Assembly (NCBI RefSeq): GCF_900110075.1
Contig: NZ_FOCJ01000003.1
Location: forward strand, 186,001-250,000
DNA: 64,000 bases
Source: Paenibacillus sp. OV219
GTDB lineage: Bacteria; Bacillota; Bacilli; Paenibacillales; Paenibacillaceae
Direction: 5' to 3'
Part shown: in pieces, positions 44,510 through 52,749 of the stretch
How the letters are laid out: each line of letters opens with the position of its first letter
Numbering within the stretch: the stretch's first letter is position 1
Notes under the pieces: generated by a model
The model's input: the letters and a program-made list of their open reading frames with translations, nothing else
Databases searched by the model: none
What the model was told of the DNA's origin: nothing
Translations under genes and position numbers: made by a program

Positions 44510-45289
44510 TCACACGGAGGAGCCGTACACCTTCGTCCCGCGCGGCTGATCGCCTTTATCGTCGGGCTCAATCGTAATGCCGATGCTGTCAAAATCCAGT
44601 TTTGCTGACTCCATTGGCATCGCGAGCAACCCGACGCCTCGGTCGGATGGACCGACACGGAACGTACCCGCGCTCTTGCGAACGCCGTCCTTCACGAGCC
44701 AGACCTGATAAGCTTCGCTGCCGGTTGTCGTTCCGGCACCGAACAAATAAACGACGAACTGCCTGCTCTGCCCGTTGTCGACGATACAAGCGACGCCGGA
44801 TGATTTACCGGCGAGCTTGCCTGCGGCTTGGAGCGGGACGAGCTCCTTAATTTGAGCGGCTGATACGTTCAGCGCCTGCTCAACGGGAAGTGGTGCTCGC
44901 AGCTGCTCGCTGCGCAGCTGCCAGTTCCAAGCACCCATGAGCACAAGGCCAGCTACGGCTGCAGTCAGCAGTGCGGGAGTCAGCTTCCGGGATAGGGAGC
45001 GTCTTCTTCTTGCAGCCGAATGGCGCAAGGATCGGCCGTTGTCTGCCGGCTGAGCGGCAAGAGCGGCGTCCATGACCTGCTGCTTCAAATCAGGTGGTGG
45101 TTCGATTTGGTGAATATCCGTGGGAAGCGCCTCCCATACCGTGCGCAATTCCTGAAGCTCCTGCTGGCAGGCTTCGCAGTGAGGGAGATGAAGTTCGAAG
45201 GCTGCTTTCTCCTCTGCGTTGCAGGCATCCGATACATATTCGAGGCAAAGCTCGCATGCTGGCGGCAGCTGCTGTTCTCTCTTCTCCAT
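44510..45289 (-). CDS. RskA-type membrane anti-sigma factor
   Basis: The 259-residue protein starts at the ATG whose last base overlaps the sigma gene stop (TGATG), with GAGGAGGG 6 nt upstream. It has an N-terminal zinc-binding anti-sigma domain (HLPHCEACQQEL), a single membrane helix near residues 105-130 (LTPALLTAAVAGLVLMGAW) and an RskA-like extracellular C-terminal domain (SEAYQVWLVKDGVRKSAGTF). It should hold the ECF sigma factor at the membrane until a surface signal, possibly redox, triggers release. The pair is translationally coupled. Confidence 0.9.
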   Translation of the reverse strand: MEKREQQLPPACELCLEYVSDACNAEEKAAFELHLPHCEACQQELQELRTVWEALPTDIHQIEPPPDLKQQVMDAALAAQPADNGRSLRHSAARRRRSLSRKLTPALLTAAVAGLVLMGAWNWQLRSEQLRAPLPVEQALNVSAAQIKELVPLQAAGKLAGKSSGVACIVDNGQSRQFVVYLFGAGTTTGSEAYQVWLVKDGVRKSAGTFRVGPSDRGVGLLAMPMESAKLDFDSIGITIEPDDKGDQPRGTKVYGSSV

Positions 45290-45861
45290 CACATTCCCTC
45301 CTCTTCTGCCGGCATATGTCTGCGCAATATTTTTAACGTCTGATGCAGTCGGTTCTTTACGGTGCCAAGCGGCTGGTTATAAGCGGCTGCTAGCTCACTT
45401 AAGCTGTAACCTTGCCAATAGAAATGCTCGAGAAGCATGATCTGCTGCGAGGACAAATGCTGATAGGCGCTACGAATCTGATCCTTGAACGACTCCCGTT
45501 CCGCGCGATCCTCCGGTGATGGTGCGCTCGAATCAGGGATGCGGTCGAGCTCCTCGGGTGCAAAAGATAGGAGAGGAGCGTTTTGCCGCCGCTGCTTGCG
45601 CAGCCAGTCCGTCGTTATATTACGTGTGACGGTAAGAAGCCAGCTCGTGAACCGGCCCTTCTCTGGGTTGTAGTCTGACTCGGTCGTCCACAGCCGGATG
45701 AAGACGGACTGCACGATATCCCTTGCAGCTGGTTCGTCCTTGAGCGCCTTGAACGCAAAGGAATAGACGAGCGCCGCGTAGCGATCGTAAAGGGTAGATA
45801 GCGCCTTCTGCTGGTTGCATTTGATGAGCAGCATCAATTCATAATCGCCAAGATTGTTCAT
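45289..45861 (-). CDS. ECF RNA polymerase sigma factor (SigK-like)
   Basis: This 190-residue sigma-70 family protein has region 2 (LYDRYAALVYSFAFKAL, DIVQSVFIRLW, then TSWLLTVTRNITTDWLRK) and region 4 (LEHFYWQGYSLSELAAAYNQ, LGTVKNRLHQTLKILRRHM). The overall style and the RskA partner match the SigK group. It probably directs transcription of its own operon and of surface protein genes; the two cupredoxin genes 98 nt upstream on the same strand are plausible targets. That is inference. Confidence 0.92.
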   Translation of the reverse strand: MNNLGDYELMLLIKCNQQKALSTLYDRYAALVYSFAFKALKDEPAARDIVQSVFIRLWTTESDYNPEKGRFTSWLLTVTRNITTDWLRKQRRQNAPLLSFAPEELDRIPDSSAPSPEDRAERESFKDQIRSAYQHLSSQQIMLLEHFYWQGYSLSELAAAYNQPLGTVKNRLHQTLKILRRHMPAEEEGM

Positions 45862-45919
45862 GTGAGCTGGCCTCCCGGTCAGACATCAATTACAAGCTAG
45901 TATACCAAAATCATACATA

Positions 45920-45952
45920 CAGGGTAACCGTCCTGATCGGATGGTTACCCTG
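45920..45952 (-). terminator. Terminator candidate after the cupredoxin lipoprotein gene
   Basis: The 10-bp stem CAGGGTAACC / GGTTACCCTG lies just past the stop at 45959. The T-content downstream on the minus strand is modest (GTATGTATGATTTT), so strength is uncertain. Confidence 0.6.
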
Positions 45953-45958
45953 CGAATA

Positions 45959-46903
45959 TTATTTGGCAACGGTGATCGTCGCCTGCATGCCAGGATGCGG
46001 CGTGCAGTAATAAGAGAATACGCCTTCTTTATCGAAGGTAATGACTTTGCCTTCATCTTTGCCGAGCAAGTCTGTGTCGAAGCTGCCATCGTCAGCCGTC
46101 GCCGTATGCTTCACGTCGTCCCGGTTAATGAACTTGACCGTATCGCCCGGATGAATCGTTAACGTGTCCGGCGTGAAAGCAAAATCTTTAATTTCCACGA
46201 CATACTGCTTGCTCTGCGGCTTCGTATCTGTGCTACCGGTCGCAGGCTTCGTGTCCGGCTTCGTCGCCGGTTTATCAGCAGGCTTCGATGTCTGCGGCTT
46301 CGTCACAGGCTTCGTCGCATCCTTCGCCGGTGCTTTGCCGCCGTGATCATCGCCAGCTTCGCCCTTGGCGCCGCCGCCGTGATCGTCGCCAGCTTCGCCC
46401 TTGGCGCCGCCGCCGTGATCATCGCCAGCTTCGCCTTTGGTGCTGCCGCCATGATCGTCGGCTGCATCGCTCTTCGAGTCGGCCCCGCTCACATCACCAG
46501 CGGCTCCACTATTCTTCGAATCATCCGAGCTGCCGCCTGCATCTGTTGTCCCGCTATTCTTCGAATCATCCGAGCCACCGACAGCAGCAGTCGTTCCGCC
46601 ATCCTTCGAATCCGAGCCACCCGCTGTCGTCCCGTCATCAACCGCAGCGGATGAACCGTCGTCAGCTGCGACGGTCGAATCCCCTCCAGACGTATTATCC
46701 GCTGTCGTCGTATCCGTCGTATTCGTCGCCGCCGAATCATTCATCGCCATATTGCTATGATCCTGAAGATTCTGCTCCGCCGCCGAGTTTTTCTTTCCGC
46801 ATGCACTCAGACTTAGCACGACAACGAGCAGCAGGCAGAGGAGGAAGTAACCTTTTCTACGAGTAATCATTCTCCTGTTCATTGCGTTCCAGGTCATCGG
46901 CAT
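45959..46903 (-). CDS. Cupredoxin lipoprotein with repetitive linker
   Basis: The 314-residue product has a lipoprotein signal (LLLVVVLSLSAC|GKK). A long Ser/Thr/Asp/Gly linker follows, with near-identical units DDSKNSGTT and GEAGDDHGGGAK, then a Lys/Pro/Thr stretch. The C-terminal cupredoxin has type 1 copper ligands His, Cys, His and Met (VKHTATADD and YYCTPHPGM). The exact start is uncertain: several in-frame ATGs lie within 12 codons and none has a good ribosome site. The stop of the upstream gene is 4 nt away, so translational coupling is likely. It is anchored outside and probably carries electrons. Confidence 0.88.
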   Translation of the reverse strand: MPMTWNAMNRRMITRRKGYFLLCLLLVVVLSLSACGKKNSAAEQNLQDHSNMAMNDSAATNTTDTTTADNTSGGDSTVAADDGSSAAVDDGTTAGGSDSKDGGTTAAVGGSDDSKNSGTTDAGGSSDDSKNSGAAGDVSGADSKSDAADDHGGSTKGEAGDDHGGGAKGEAGDDHGGGAKGEAGDDHGGKAPAKDATKPVTKPQTSKPADKPATKPDTKPATGSTDTKPQSKQYVVEIKDFAFTPDTLTIHPGDTVKFINRDDVKHTATADDGSFDTDLLGKDEGKVITFDKEGVFSYYCTPHPGMQATITVAK

Positions 46904-46907
46904 TCAC

Positions 46908-48506
46908 TCATTTCACAATAATTTGGCCGGTCATAAACTTTTTGTGCGGCTCGCAGAAGTAATCATAAGTACCTGGCTTAGTCAGCGTAATCGTGTACGA
47001 CTCGCCTTTTGCCAGAAGAGGTGATTCGAAGCTGCCATCCACTGCAACGGCATTGTGCTTCATATCATCGTAATTCGTGAAGATGATCTGAGATCCTGCT
47101 TCAACCGTAAGCGGACCTGTGCCGAAGGAATATTCTTTAATGTCGACGTGGTATGTTTTAACCGCAGGTGCTGCTGTGCCTGCCGTTGTGCCTGTGAATT
47201 TCGCCGGATCGACCACGAACCAAACATTGTTCACAGCTTGCCCGTTCGAATCGCCGTGCGCAGCGTCTTTAATAAAGTAGTACAGCGGATAGCCTTTGTA
47301 AGTCGTTTGCTTACTGCCATCAGCGCGTGTAATCGTACCGAAGTCGGAGCTCGCAACACCAGTCGGCGTGCTGCCGCCGTCCGCCAGATAAGCAGGCCAG
47401 TTCACGAGGCAAGTGCCTTCGCAAACGCTTTTATTCGGAGTATCCTTGTCAAAATAGTACAGTGTGCGACCGTTCTCATCCGTCAGATAGTTGCCGAGTA
47501 GAGTGGATGTGCCTACCATAGCGGCATAATCAGATTTAGCCACGAACCAGACGCCACTGGCGCCTTCGCCGTTCACGTCACCAGCAGCCATATCTTTTAC
47601 AAAATAGTACAGAGGCCAGCCTTTATACGTCGTCTGCTCTTTACCGTCAGCACGCTTATACACGCCGAAGTCATCTGGGTTCAACGAGGACGGGATTTGC
47701 AGCTTGTCGGCGTAGAAGATCGGCCATGCGGTCAAGCATTGACCCTGGCACGACTCGAGATTCGCTGCGTCCTTTGTGAAATAGTAGAGCGTGCGGCCTG
47801 CGCTGTCGGTCAAATACGTACCGAGCTTCGCATTCGTACCCAGTCCGATGCGCGTACCTCCAGGCTGCTCAGCGGATGCCGCAATGACGCCGCCCGCTTG
47901 CAGCTTTGCAAACAACGTCGTACCAGCCGGAGTCTTCGCATTTAGCGACTCGATAAGAGCTGTCGCAATAGCGTCGTTCGTCAGCATGGACACGCCAGCG
48001 ATTTGCTTCAATCCTTTGCCTGCTGCAAAGGCGAGCGTATCCGCGTACTTGTAGTCCGTACCGGATTTGTATCCAAGCACCTCGAGCAGCACTTTATAGA
48101 ACTGCTGTGCGCTAATCATCTCAAGCGGGTCAAACTTGCCGCTGCCGGTACCGTTCCAGCCTAGCTCTGCATGCGCTTTCAAGTATGCGAGCACCGGTTT
48201 GTTCGCGTTGCCCACGAGTGCGGAGTCACTGAAGCTATCCGTACCTGTGAAAGCAAGTGCATCCTGCAGCTTGCCTTGAAGTCGCAAAGAGATAATGGCG
48301 GCCTGGAGTCGCGTGGACATTTTGCCTAAGTAGTCGCCCGTTACGCCATTGCCGTCTCCAAGCAGCAGGCCGAGCTTCGCGGCTGCTTCGGCGTCGGTTG
48401 CAGCAACGTTCGTTTCTTCCTCTGCGGAAGCGCTAAGTACAGGTAGCAGTAAAGATAAGCATAAAGTGAAAGCTAGCAAAAAGAGCCCAAACCTTGTTCT
48501 CTTCAT
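46908..48506 (-). CDS. Secreted protein with COG4315 repeats and a cupredoxin domain
   Basis: The 532-residue protein has a signal peptide (SLLLPVLSASA) and an SLH-like N-terminal region. Two copies of the 'secreted repeat' (PF03640-like) follow: YLTDSAGRTLYYFTKD..CQGQCLTAWP and YLTDENGRTLYYFDKD..CEGTCLVNWP, each followed by GKEQTTYKGWPLYYF or GSKQTTYKGYPLYYF. The C-terminal cupredoxin has ligands in MKHNAVAV and YFCEPHKKFM. Repeats of this type are seen in secreted redox-associated proteins of unknown role. It forms an operon with the cupredoxin lipoprotein 4 nt downstream. Confidence 0.9.
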   Translation of the reverse strand: MKRTRFGLFLLAFTLCLSLLLPVLSASAEEETNVAATDAEAAAKLGLLLGDGNGVTGDYLGKMSTRLQAAIISLRLQGKLQDALAFTGTDSFSDSALVGNANKPVLAYLKAHAELGWNGTGSGKFDPLEMISAQQFYKVLLEVLGYKSGTDYKYADTLAFAAGKGLKQIAGVSMLTNDAIATALIESLNAKTPAGTTLFAKLQAGGVIAASAEQPGGTRIGLGTNAKLGTYLTDSAGRTLYYFTKDAANLESCQGQCLTAWPIFYADKLQIPSSLNPDDFGVYKRADGKEQTTYKGWPLYYFVKDMAAGDVNGEGASGVWFVAKSDYAAMVGTSTLLGNYLTDENGRTLYYFDKDTPNKSVCEGTCLVNWPAYLADGGSTPTGVASSDFGTITRADGSKQTTYKGYPLYYFIKDAAHGDSNGQAVNNVWFVVDPAKFTGTTAGTAAPAVKTYHVDIKEYSFGTGPLTVEAGSQIIFTNYDDMKHNAVAVDGSFESPLLAKGESYTITLTKPGTYDYFCEPHKKFMTGQIIVK

Positions 48507-48600
48507 TCGTTAATTCCTCCTCTAATAGTGGCTGTCATTAGGAGGTAACGATGGAGAGCCCAAATCGGTTTGAGCTGGATTGGATTTATTTTTAAAAAAA

Positions 48601-49062
48601 TTAAATCAACGATTTCTCGTACACGTTAATCCAGAAGCCGTCAATGACACTGGCGCCGCGGTGTGCGTAGCCATTATTGAGGAAGAGCTTCTTTGCCCCG
48701 AGCTGGTTCGTGAGGGCGTCGAGATAGATGTTGCGGAAGCCGAGCTCCTTCGCCCGCTCTTCAAGCTTCGTCAGCATACGTTGACCGTAGCCGTTCTGTT
48801 GGTATTCGGGATGGACGCGCAGCCGCTTGATCTCCGCCGTCTCCTCATCCAGCTTCTTCAGCCCGCCCATCGCCACAACAATTCCATCGGCATTCGTACC
48901 GACAACGAAGTCGCCGCCGCTGCTGAGATACTGTTCATCAATATGAAAAATATCATGGTAATGATGGTGCGTCGGCTCCACACCTGCTGCGGATATGACA
49001 AGCAGATGAAGCTGCCAAATGTCGTCGTGGTCAGTGGGGGAATAGCGTCTAATGTGGATCAA
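48601..49062 (-). CDS. GNAT-family acetyltransferase
   Basis: The 153-residue protein has the GNAT core: strand IKRLRVHPEYQQNGYGQRMLTKLE with the acetyl-CoA loop (Q-x-x-G-x-G), then YLDALTNQLGAKKLFLNNGY. The substrate is unknown. It follows no operon: the metallophosphoesterase gene diverges, 240 nt away, and the secreted-repeat gene downstream has its own start. Length is usual. Confidence 0.88.
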   Translation of the reverse strand: MIHIRRYSPTDHDDIWQLHLLVISAAGVEPTHHHYHDIFHIDEQYLSSGGDFVVGTNADGIVVAMGGLKKLDEETAEIKRLRVHPEYQQNGYGQRMLTKLEERAKELGFRNIYLDALTNQLGAKKLFLNNGYAHRGASVIDGFWINVYEKSLI

Positions 49063-49122
49063 GGGGCATCGCTCCTTTTCCGAGACAATCTCTGAAAAAA
49101 CATGATGACTATGTAATATAAT

Positions 49123-49212
49123 CTAACACAAATACAAGCTATATTGATAGGTTTTTATTGGTTGTCCAGCGAAAAATAGGCTTATTCGTTATTTGTAATT
49201 ACTTTGTGTTAG
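49123..49212. promoter_or_regulatory. Spaced inverted repeat in the divergent promoter region
   Basis: CTAACACAAA (49123-49132) and its exact complement TTTGTGTTAG (49203-49212) lie 70 nt apart between divergent genes; another TTTGTGT follows at once. They may be binding half-sites of a regulator. No known box is recognised. Confidence 0.35.
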
Positions 49213-49303
49213 GTTTGTGTAAAGAAAAGGATAATGATTGAATAGCGGAGGCATTTGCTCAATAATGAGAGAAAGACGTTACGAGAAGGAGCTGAGGACG
49301 ACA

Positions 49304-49816
49304 ATGAAAGTGGTCGTTGTATCGGATACCCATATGACCCGTATGGCGAAGAAGCTGCCGGAGCGGCTAATTGAAGAGTTGAAGAGTGCGAACGCCATCT
49401 TGCACGCGGGGGATTGGATGGCGCTGTCGGTGCTGGAAATGCTGGAGCAATACGCGCAGACGGAAGGCGTAGCAGGCAACAACGACGGCAGTGAGATTGT
49501 CGCGAGGCTGGGCTGGCGTAAGCTGCTGGAGATTGAAGGAGTGAGAATCGGAATCGTTCACGGTCATAAAGGGACTGGCGTTCGATCGGATACGGAGCTG
49601 AATGCGTATCGGGCTTTTGAGAAGGGTCAAGTGGATGTGGTCGTGTTCGGTCACTCGCATATACCAGTGAAACGAGAGCGAGACGGGGTACTCATGTTTA
49701 ATCCGGGATCGCCGACGGATAAGAGAAGGCAGGCGCAGTATTCCTTTGGGATTCTGACGATTGAGAGCGGTAAGGTGAAGTCGGCGGAGCATATTTTCTA
49801 CGATAATAAGAATTGA
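49304..49816 (+). CDS. YfcE/MJ0936-type metallophosphoesterase
   Basis: The start is taken at ATG 49304 (GAGG 5 nt and AAGGAG 12 nt upstream); the frame is open from 49238. The 170-residue product shows the metal motifs VSDTH, HAGDW, GNND, VHGHK and GHSHIP in order, as in small YfcE phosphodiesterases. The natural substrate is not known. It precedes the GTPase gene by 24 nt and may be co-transcribed with it. Confidence 0.9.
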   Translation: MKVVVVSDTHMTRMAKKLPERLIEELKSANAILHAGDWMALSVLEMLEQYAQTEGVAGNNDGSEIVARLGWRKLLEIEGVRIGIVHGHKGTGVRSDTELNAYRAFEKGQVDVVVFGHSHIPVKRERDGVLMFNPGSPTDKRRQAQYSFGILTIESGKVKSAEHIFYDNKN

Positions 49817-49840
49817 ATGTAAAAAGGGGAATGGCTTACG

Positions 49841-51835
49841 ATGAGCGCGCAGCAGCACAACTTGCGCAATGTCGGCATCTTTGCCCATGTTGATGCGGGG
49901 AAGACGACGACAACGGAGCAGATGCTCTATCTTAGCGGCCACATTCGGTCGCTTGGCAGCGTGGATACAGGAACGACGCAGACAGACTGGCTGGATGTCG
50001 AGCGGGAGCGGGGCATTTCAGTGCGGGCAGCGGTAACGCGGCTAACTTGGAAGGAGACGCCGATTAATCTGGTCGATACGCCGGGTCATGTCGACTTTCT
50101 ATCAGAAGTAGAGCGGTCGCTGCGCGTAATGGACGGCGCGGTGCTGATCATCTCGGCGGTGGAAGGCGTGCAGGCGCAGACGGAGATTATTTGGCAAGCG
50201 CTTCGCGACTTGAAGATTCCGACACTGATCTACGTGAACAAAATGGATCGGATCGGCGCTGACCCCTTAGCTGTGCTTGGGCAAATCCATCGGCTTTTCT
50301 CGCCGCAGGCGGTACCGATTATGGCGCCTGATGGAGCGGAGGCGAGCTTCAGTGGGGCGGTCTCTGTGGTGGACGAGACGGCGGCTGCGCAGGCTGAGTG
50401 GGCAGAGGCGTATCGCCGAAAGCTGCTAGAATCGGTGGCGGAGCAGGATGAGGCGGTGCTTGAAGCCTATTTGGACGGGCAGTCGATCAGCAGGGAGCAG
50501 CTTGAGGCTGCGCTTGTTGACGGGGCGCATCGTTGCGCACTGTTTCCGGTGTTGTTCGGGGCGTCGGGCAGGAGCATAGGCGTCGAAGCGGTGCTAGATG
50601 CGATAGTGGCGTATTTGCCAGGGCCGGCTGGGTCAGAGGATGGCGCGGTGTCGGGCGTAATCTTTAAGATGGAACGCGATCCTGTCATGGGCAAAATCGC
50701 TTACGTCCGACTTTACGATGGTGTGCTGCGCAACCGTGATGTGGTGCTAAACTATAGCCATGATGTTCAAGATAAAGTGACGCAAATTCGTCGTGTGAAT
50801 GGGCAAAAGACCGAGGACATCGGCGTGCTGAAGGCGGGCGACATCGCCGCCGTCTACGGGTGGAGCCGCGCGCGGATTGGCGATATTATCGGCAGTCCCG
50901 AGGGTGTCCCCGGTGAGATGCGGCTAGCTGTGCCGCTGCTTACGGTGCAGGTGCATTGGCCGAATGCCGCGGAGTATCCGGCGGTCGTGAACGCTTTTCA
51001 GGAGCTGGCGGACGAGGATCCGCTGCTGGATTTGCAGTGGCTGCAGGATGAGCGGGAGCTGCATCTGAAGGTAATGGGGCCGATTCAGATGGAGGTGTTG
51101 ACGTCCATTCTGTTGAGCCGGTTTAAGCTGTCGGTGAGCTTCGGCGCTCCGTCCGTCATTTATAAAGAGACGCCAGCGTCGGCGGGTGAAGGGTACGTGG
51201 CTTATCTGATGCCTAAGCCATGCTGGGCGATATTGCGGTTTGTTATTGAGCCAGGCGAGCGTGGTAGCGGACTCGTGTATAAGTCGGTCGTGCGCGGCGA
51301 GCGTCTGCTCGAGAGCTACCAGAACGAGGTGGCGCGCCGAGTTCCGGAAGCATTGCAGCAGGGGCTGCGCGCCTGGGAGGTCACCGACCTCAGCGTGACG
51401 CTGGTGGAAGGGGAGCATCATGTATGGCATACCCATCCGCTGGATTTTGTCATCGCGACGCCGATGGGTATTATGAACGGATTAGCTAGTGTAGGTACAA
51501 AGCTGCTCGAACCGATGCTGCGCTTCCGTTTGTCGGTGCCGGAGGAGTACGGCGGCAAGATCATGAACGAGCTCGTCGTCATGCGCGGCGAGTTCGATGC
51601 GCCGACGTTGCGGCAGGAGCGCATGGAAATCGAGGGACTGCTGCCGGTGGCGACGACGCTCGATTTCCCCGCGCGGCTTGGCGCGATGACAAAGGGTCGC
51701 GGCACGCTCACGACCTTCTTCGCCGGCTACCGCGAATGCCCGCCGGACGTAGATGTGGTGCGCCAACGCCGCGGCGTGAATCCGCTCGACGAGGCGAAGT
51801 ATATCCTCGCGATGCGGAACGCGTTGAGCGGGTAG
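49841..51835 (+). CDS. TetM/OtrA-like ribosomal protection GTPase
   Basis: This 664-residue EF-G-like protein has GTPase motifs G1 AHVDAGKTT, G3 VDTPGH and G4 VNKMD, and the SGHIRSLGSVDTGTTQTDW start common to Tet(M)/Tet(O). Its switch I reads ERGISVRAA rather than the GITIQT of Tet(M), so it is a diverged member. The C-terminal EF-G domains IV-V are present (VYKSVVRGERLLESYQNEV, GEFDAPTLRQERMEIEG). It may displace tetracycline-like drugs or have an intrinsic translation role. No mobile element is near, which suggests a resident gene. Confidence 0.88.
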   Translation: MSAQQHNLRNVGIFAHVDAGKTTTTEQMLYLSGHIRSLGSVDTGTTQTDWLDVERERGISVRAAVTRLTWKETPINLVDTPGHVDFLSEVERSLRVMDGAVLIISAVEGVQAQTEIIWQALRDLKIPTLIYVNKMDRIGADPLAVLGQIHRLFSPQAVPIMAPDGAEASFSGAVSVVDETAAAQAEWAEAYRRKLLESVAEQDEAVLEAYLDGQSISREQLEAALVDGAHRCALFPVLFGASGRSIGVEAVLDAIVAYLPGPAGSEDGAVSGVIFKMERDPVMGKIAYVRLYDGVLRNRDVVLNYSHDVQDKVTQIRRVNGQKTEDIGVLKAGDIAAVYGWSRARIGDIIGSPEGVPGEMRLAVPLLTVQVHWPNAAEYPAVVNAFQELADEDPLLDLQWLQDERELHLKVMGPIQMEVLTSILLSRFKLSVSFGAPSVIYKETPASAGEGYVAYLMPKPCWAILRFVIEPGERGSGLVYKSVVRGERLLESYQNEVARRVPEALQQGLRAWEVTDLSVTLVEGEHHVWHTHPLDFVIATPMGIMNGLASVGTKLLEPMLRFRLSVPEEYGGKIMNELVVMRGEFDAPTLRQERMEIEGLLPVATTLDFPARLGAMTKGRGTLTTFFAGYRECPPDVDVVRQRRGVNPLDEAKYILAMRNALSG

Positions 51836-52068
51836 CTGGGGCAAGGCAAGGGCAAGGGTAAGGGTAAGGGGAAGAAGCGCGCTGGTGGCGCGCGGTACTG
51901 CGCCGAATGGTATGGCAGAGTGGTATGGCGCCGTTTCGGCGCGGAGAGTGGGAATAGCCTCTCTCAGAGGTAGCGAGAGGCGGCGGAGGCCGGTTGGCTG
52001 CCAACTGAGAGAACCAATAGAGAGTGTCGATTCAATCGGCCGCTCTCTACTCACAGCTCCGCCAAATT
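51836..52068. other. Gene-free, hairpin-rich tract after the GTPase gene
   Basis: After the G-quadruplex motif come GC-rich hairpins (GCGCGC-TGGT-GCGCGC region near 51876-51894; GCGCCG-TTT-CGGCGC near 51928-51943). A degenerate copy of the 113-bp repeat follows, with its CAATCGGCCG and CAGCTCCGCCAA parts. I see no coding region here. Confidence 0.5.
51850..51871 (+). repeat. G-quadruplex motif (YAAGGG repeat)
   Basis: GGG CAA GGG TAA GGG TAA GGGG has four G-runs with 3-nt loops and starts 15 nt past the stop of the GTPase gene, so it would lie in its mRNA. The pattern is also a hexamer tandem repeat. Confidence 0.75.
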
Positions 52069-52418
52069 GCCGATTTCGGTTGGATCCTTATCTGAGAGTG
52101 CTGAAATTGCACTCTCGGAGCTACAATCGGCCGATTTTCATGCTGAGAGTACGTATTATGCTCTCTCAGCTCCGCCAAGTTGCCGATTTCGGTTGGATCC
52201 TTATCTGAGAGTGCTGAAATTGCACTCTCAGAGCTACAATCGGCCGATTTTCATGCTGAGAGTACGTATTATGCTCTCTCAGCTCCGCCAAGTTGCCGAT
52301 TTCGGTTGGATCCTTATCTGAGAGTGCTGAAATTGCACTCTCGGAGCTACAATCGGCCGATTTTCATGCTGAGAGTACGTATTATGCTCTCTCAGCTCCG
52401 CCAAGTTGCCGATTTCGG
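52069..52418. repeat. 113-bp tandem repeat array with two hairpins per unit
   Basis: The anchor GCCGATTTCGGTTGGATC starts at 52069, 52182 and 52295, an exact 113-bp period, and a partial fourth unit begins at 52408. Each unit contains hairpin 1 (GAGAGTGC / GCACTCTC), the palindrome AATCGGCCGATT and hairpin 2 (GCTGAGAG / CTCTCAGC). Unit 2 differs from units 1 and 3 by one base in hairpin 1 (CTCAG against CTCGG), which changes a G-U pair to A-U without breaking the stem. 113 is not a multiple of 3, so it is not a coding repeat. Degenerate copies flank it. Confidence 0.95.
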
Positions 52419-52579
52419 GCTGATAACTCGTATACGTGTTCTCAGACTGGAAATCCCCTACACTCTGCGCGGAATCAAGCGTGAGAGCACACGCAGCGGA
52501 GAGAAACGAAATCTGACTATCGAGTAGCGCAGCAGGCGATTTCGGTCGTGAGAGTCGTGAACTCCGACTCTCAGTCAAG
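52419..52579. other. Degenerate continuation of the repeat array
   Basis: The tract keeps the themes of the repeat without its exact period: GTGAGAGTC..GACTCTCAG forms another hairpin near 52549-52577, and GCGATTTCGGTCG echoes the anchor. No gene is supported. Confidence 0.5.
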
Positions 52580-52748
52580 GAAGCTAGTTAGTTTAGCGTG
52601 CAAGCTCGGTCCGTGAGCGAGAATTCCAATCTACGAAGGTAGACGGTGTTTGGTCCGAGACACAAGTCTGCGCTTAGACCGCCGAGGCTCCCGAAGCATT
52701 CAAATGCTACGAGTGTTACCCACCCGGGCGGCCGCCCACGTAATGCGC
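52580..52748 (+). ncRNA. Candidate structured RNA of unknown class
   Basis: Within about 170 nt there are six local stems: CTCG..CGAG (near 52607-52621), CTAC-GAAG-GTAG (near 52631-52643), GTGT..ACAC, GTCT..AGAC, AGCAT-TCAA-ATGCT, and the palindrome GGGCGGCCGCCC (52726-52737). The tract ends at a perfect terminator. No ORF fits. I do not recognise a known family, no promoter is obvious, and the strand is not certain. Confidence 0.3.
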
Positions 52749-52749
52749 A

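Noticed and set aside
49841-51835. Treating the Tet-like GTPase as an acquired resistance gene
   Set aside because: No transposon, integrase or change in composition surrounds it, and its switch region differs from Tet(M); it looks resident.
52069-52418. Reading the 113-bp array as a CRISPR array
   Set aside because: Units are nearly identical along their full length, with no variable spacers, and no cas genes are present.
52067-52527. Overlapping open frames within the 113-bp array
   Set aside because: The same peptide appears in several frames because the period is not divisible by three; no ribosome site or family supports translation.
52674-52737. Resemblance of the minus-strand sequence GGGTGGGTAACACTCG to a 16S rRNA segment
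   Set aside because: The match is about 15 nt and does not continue on either side; this is not an rRNA fragment.
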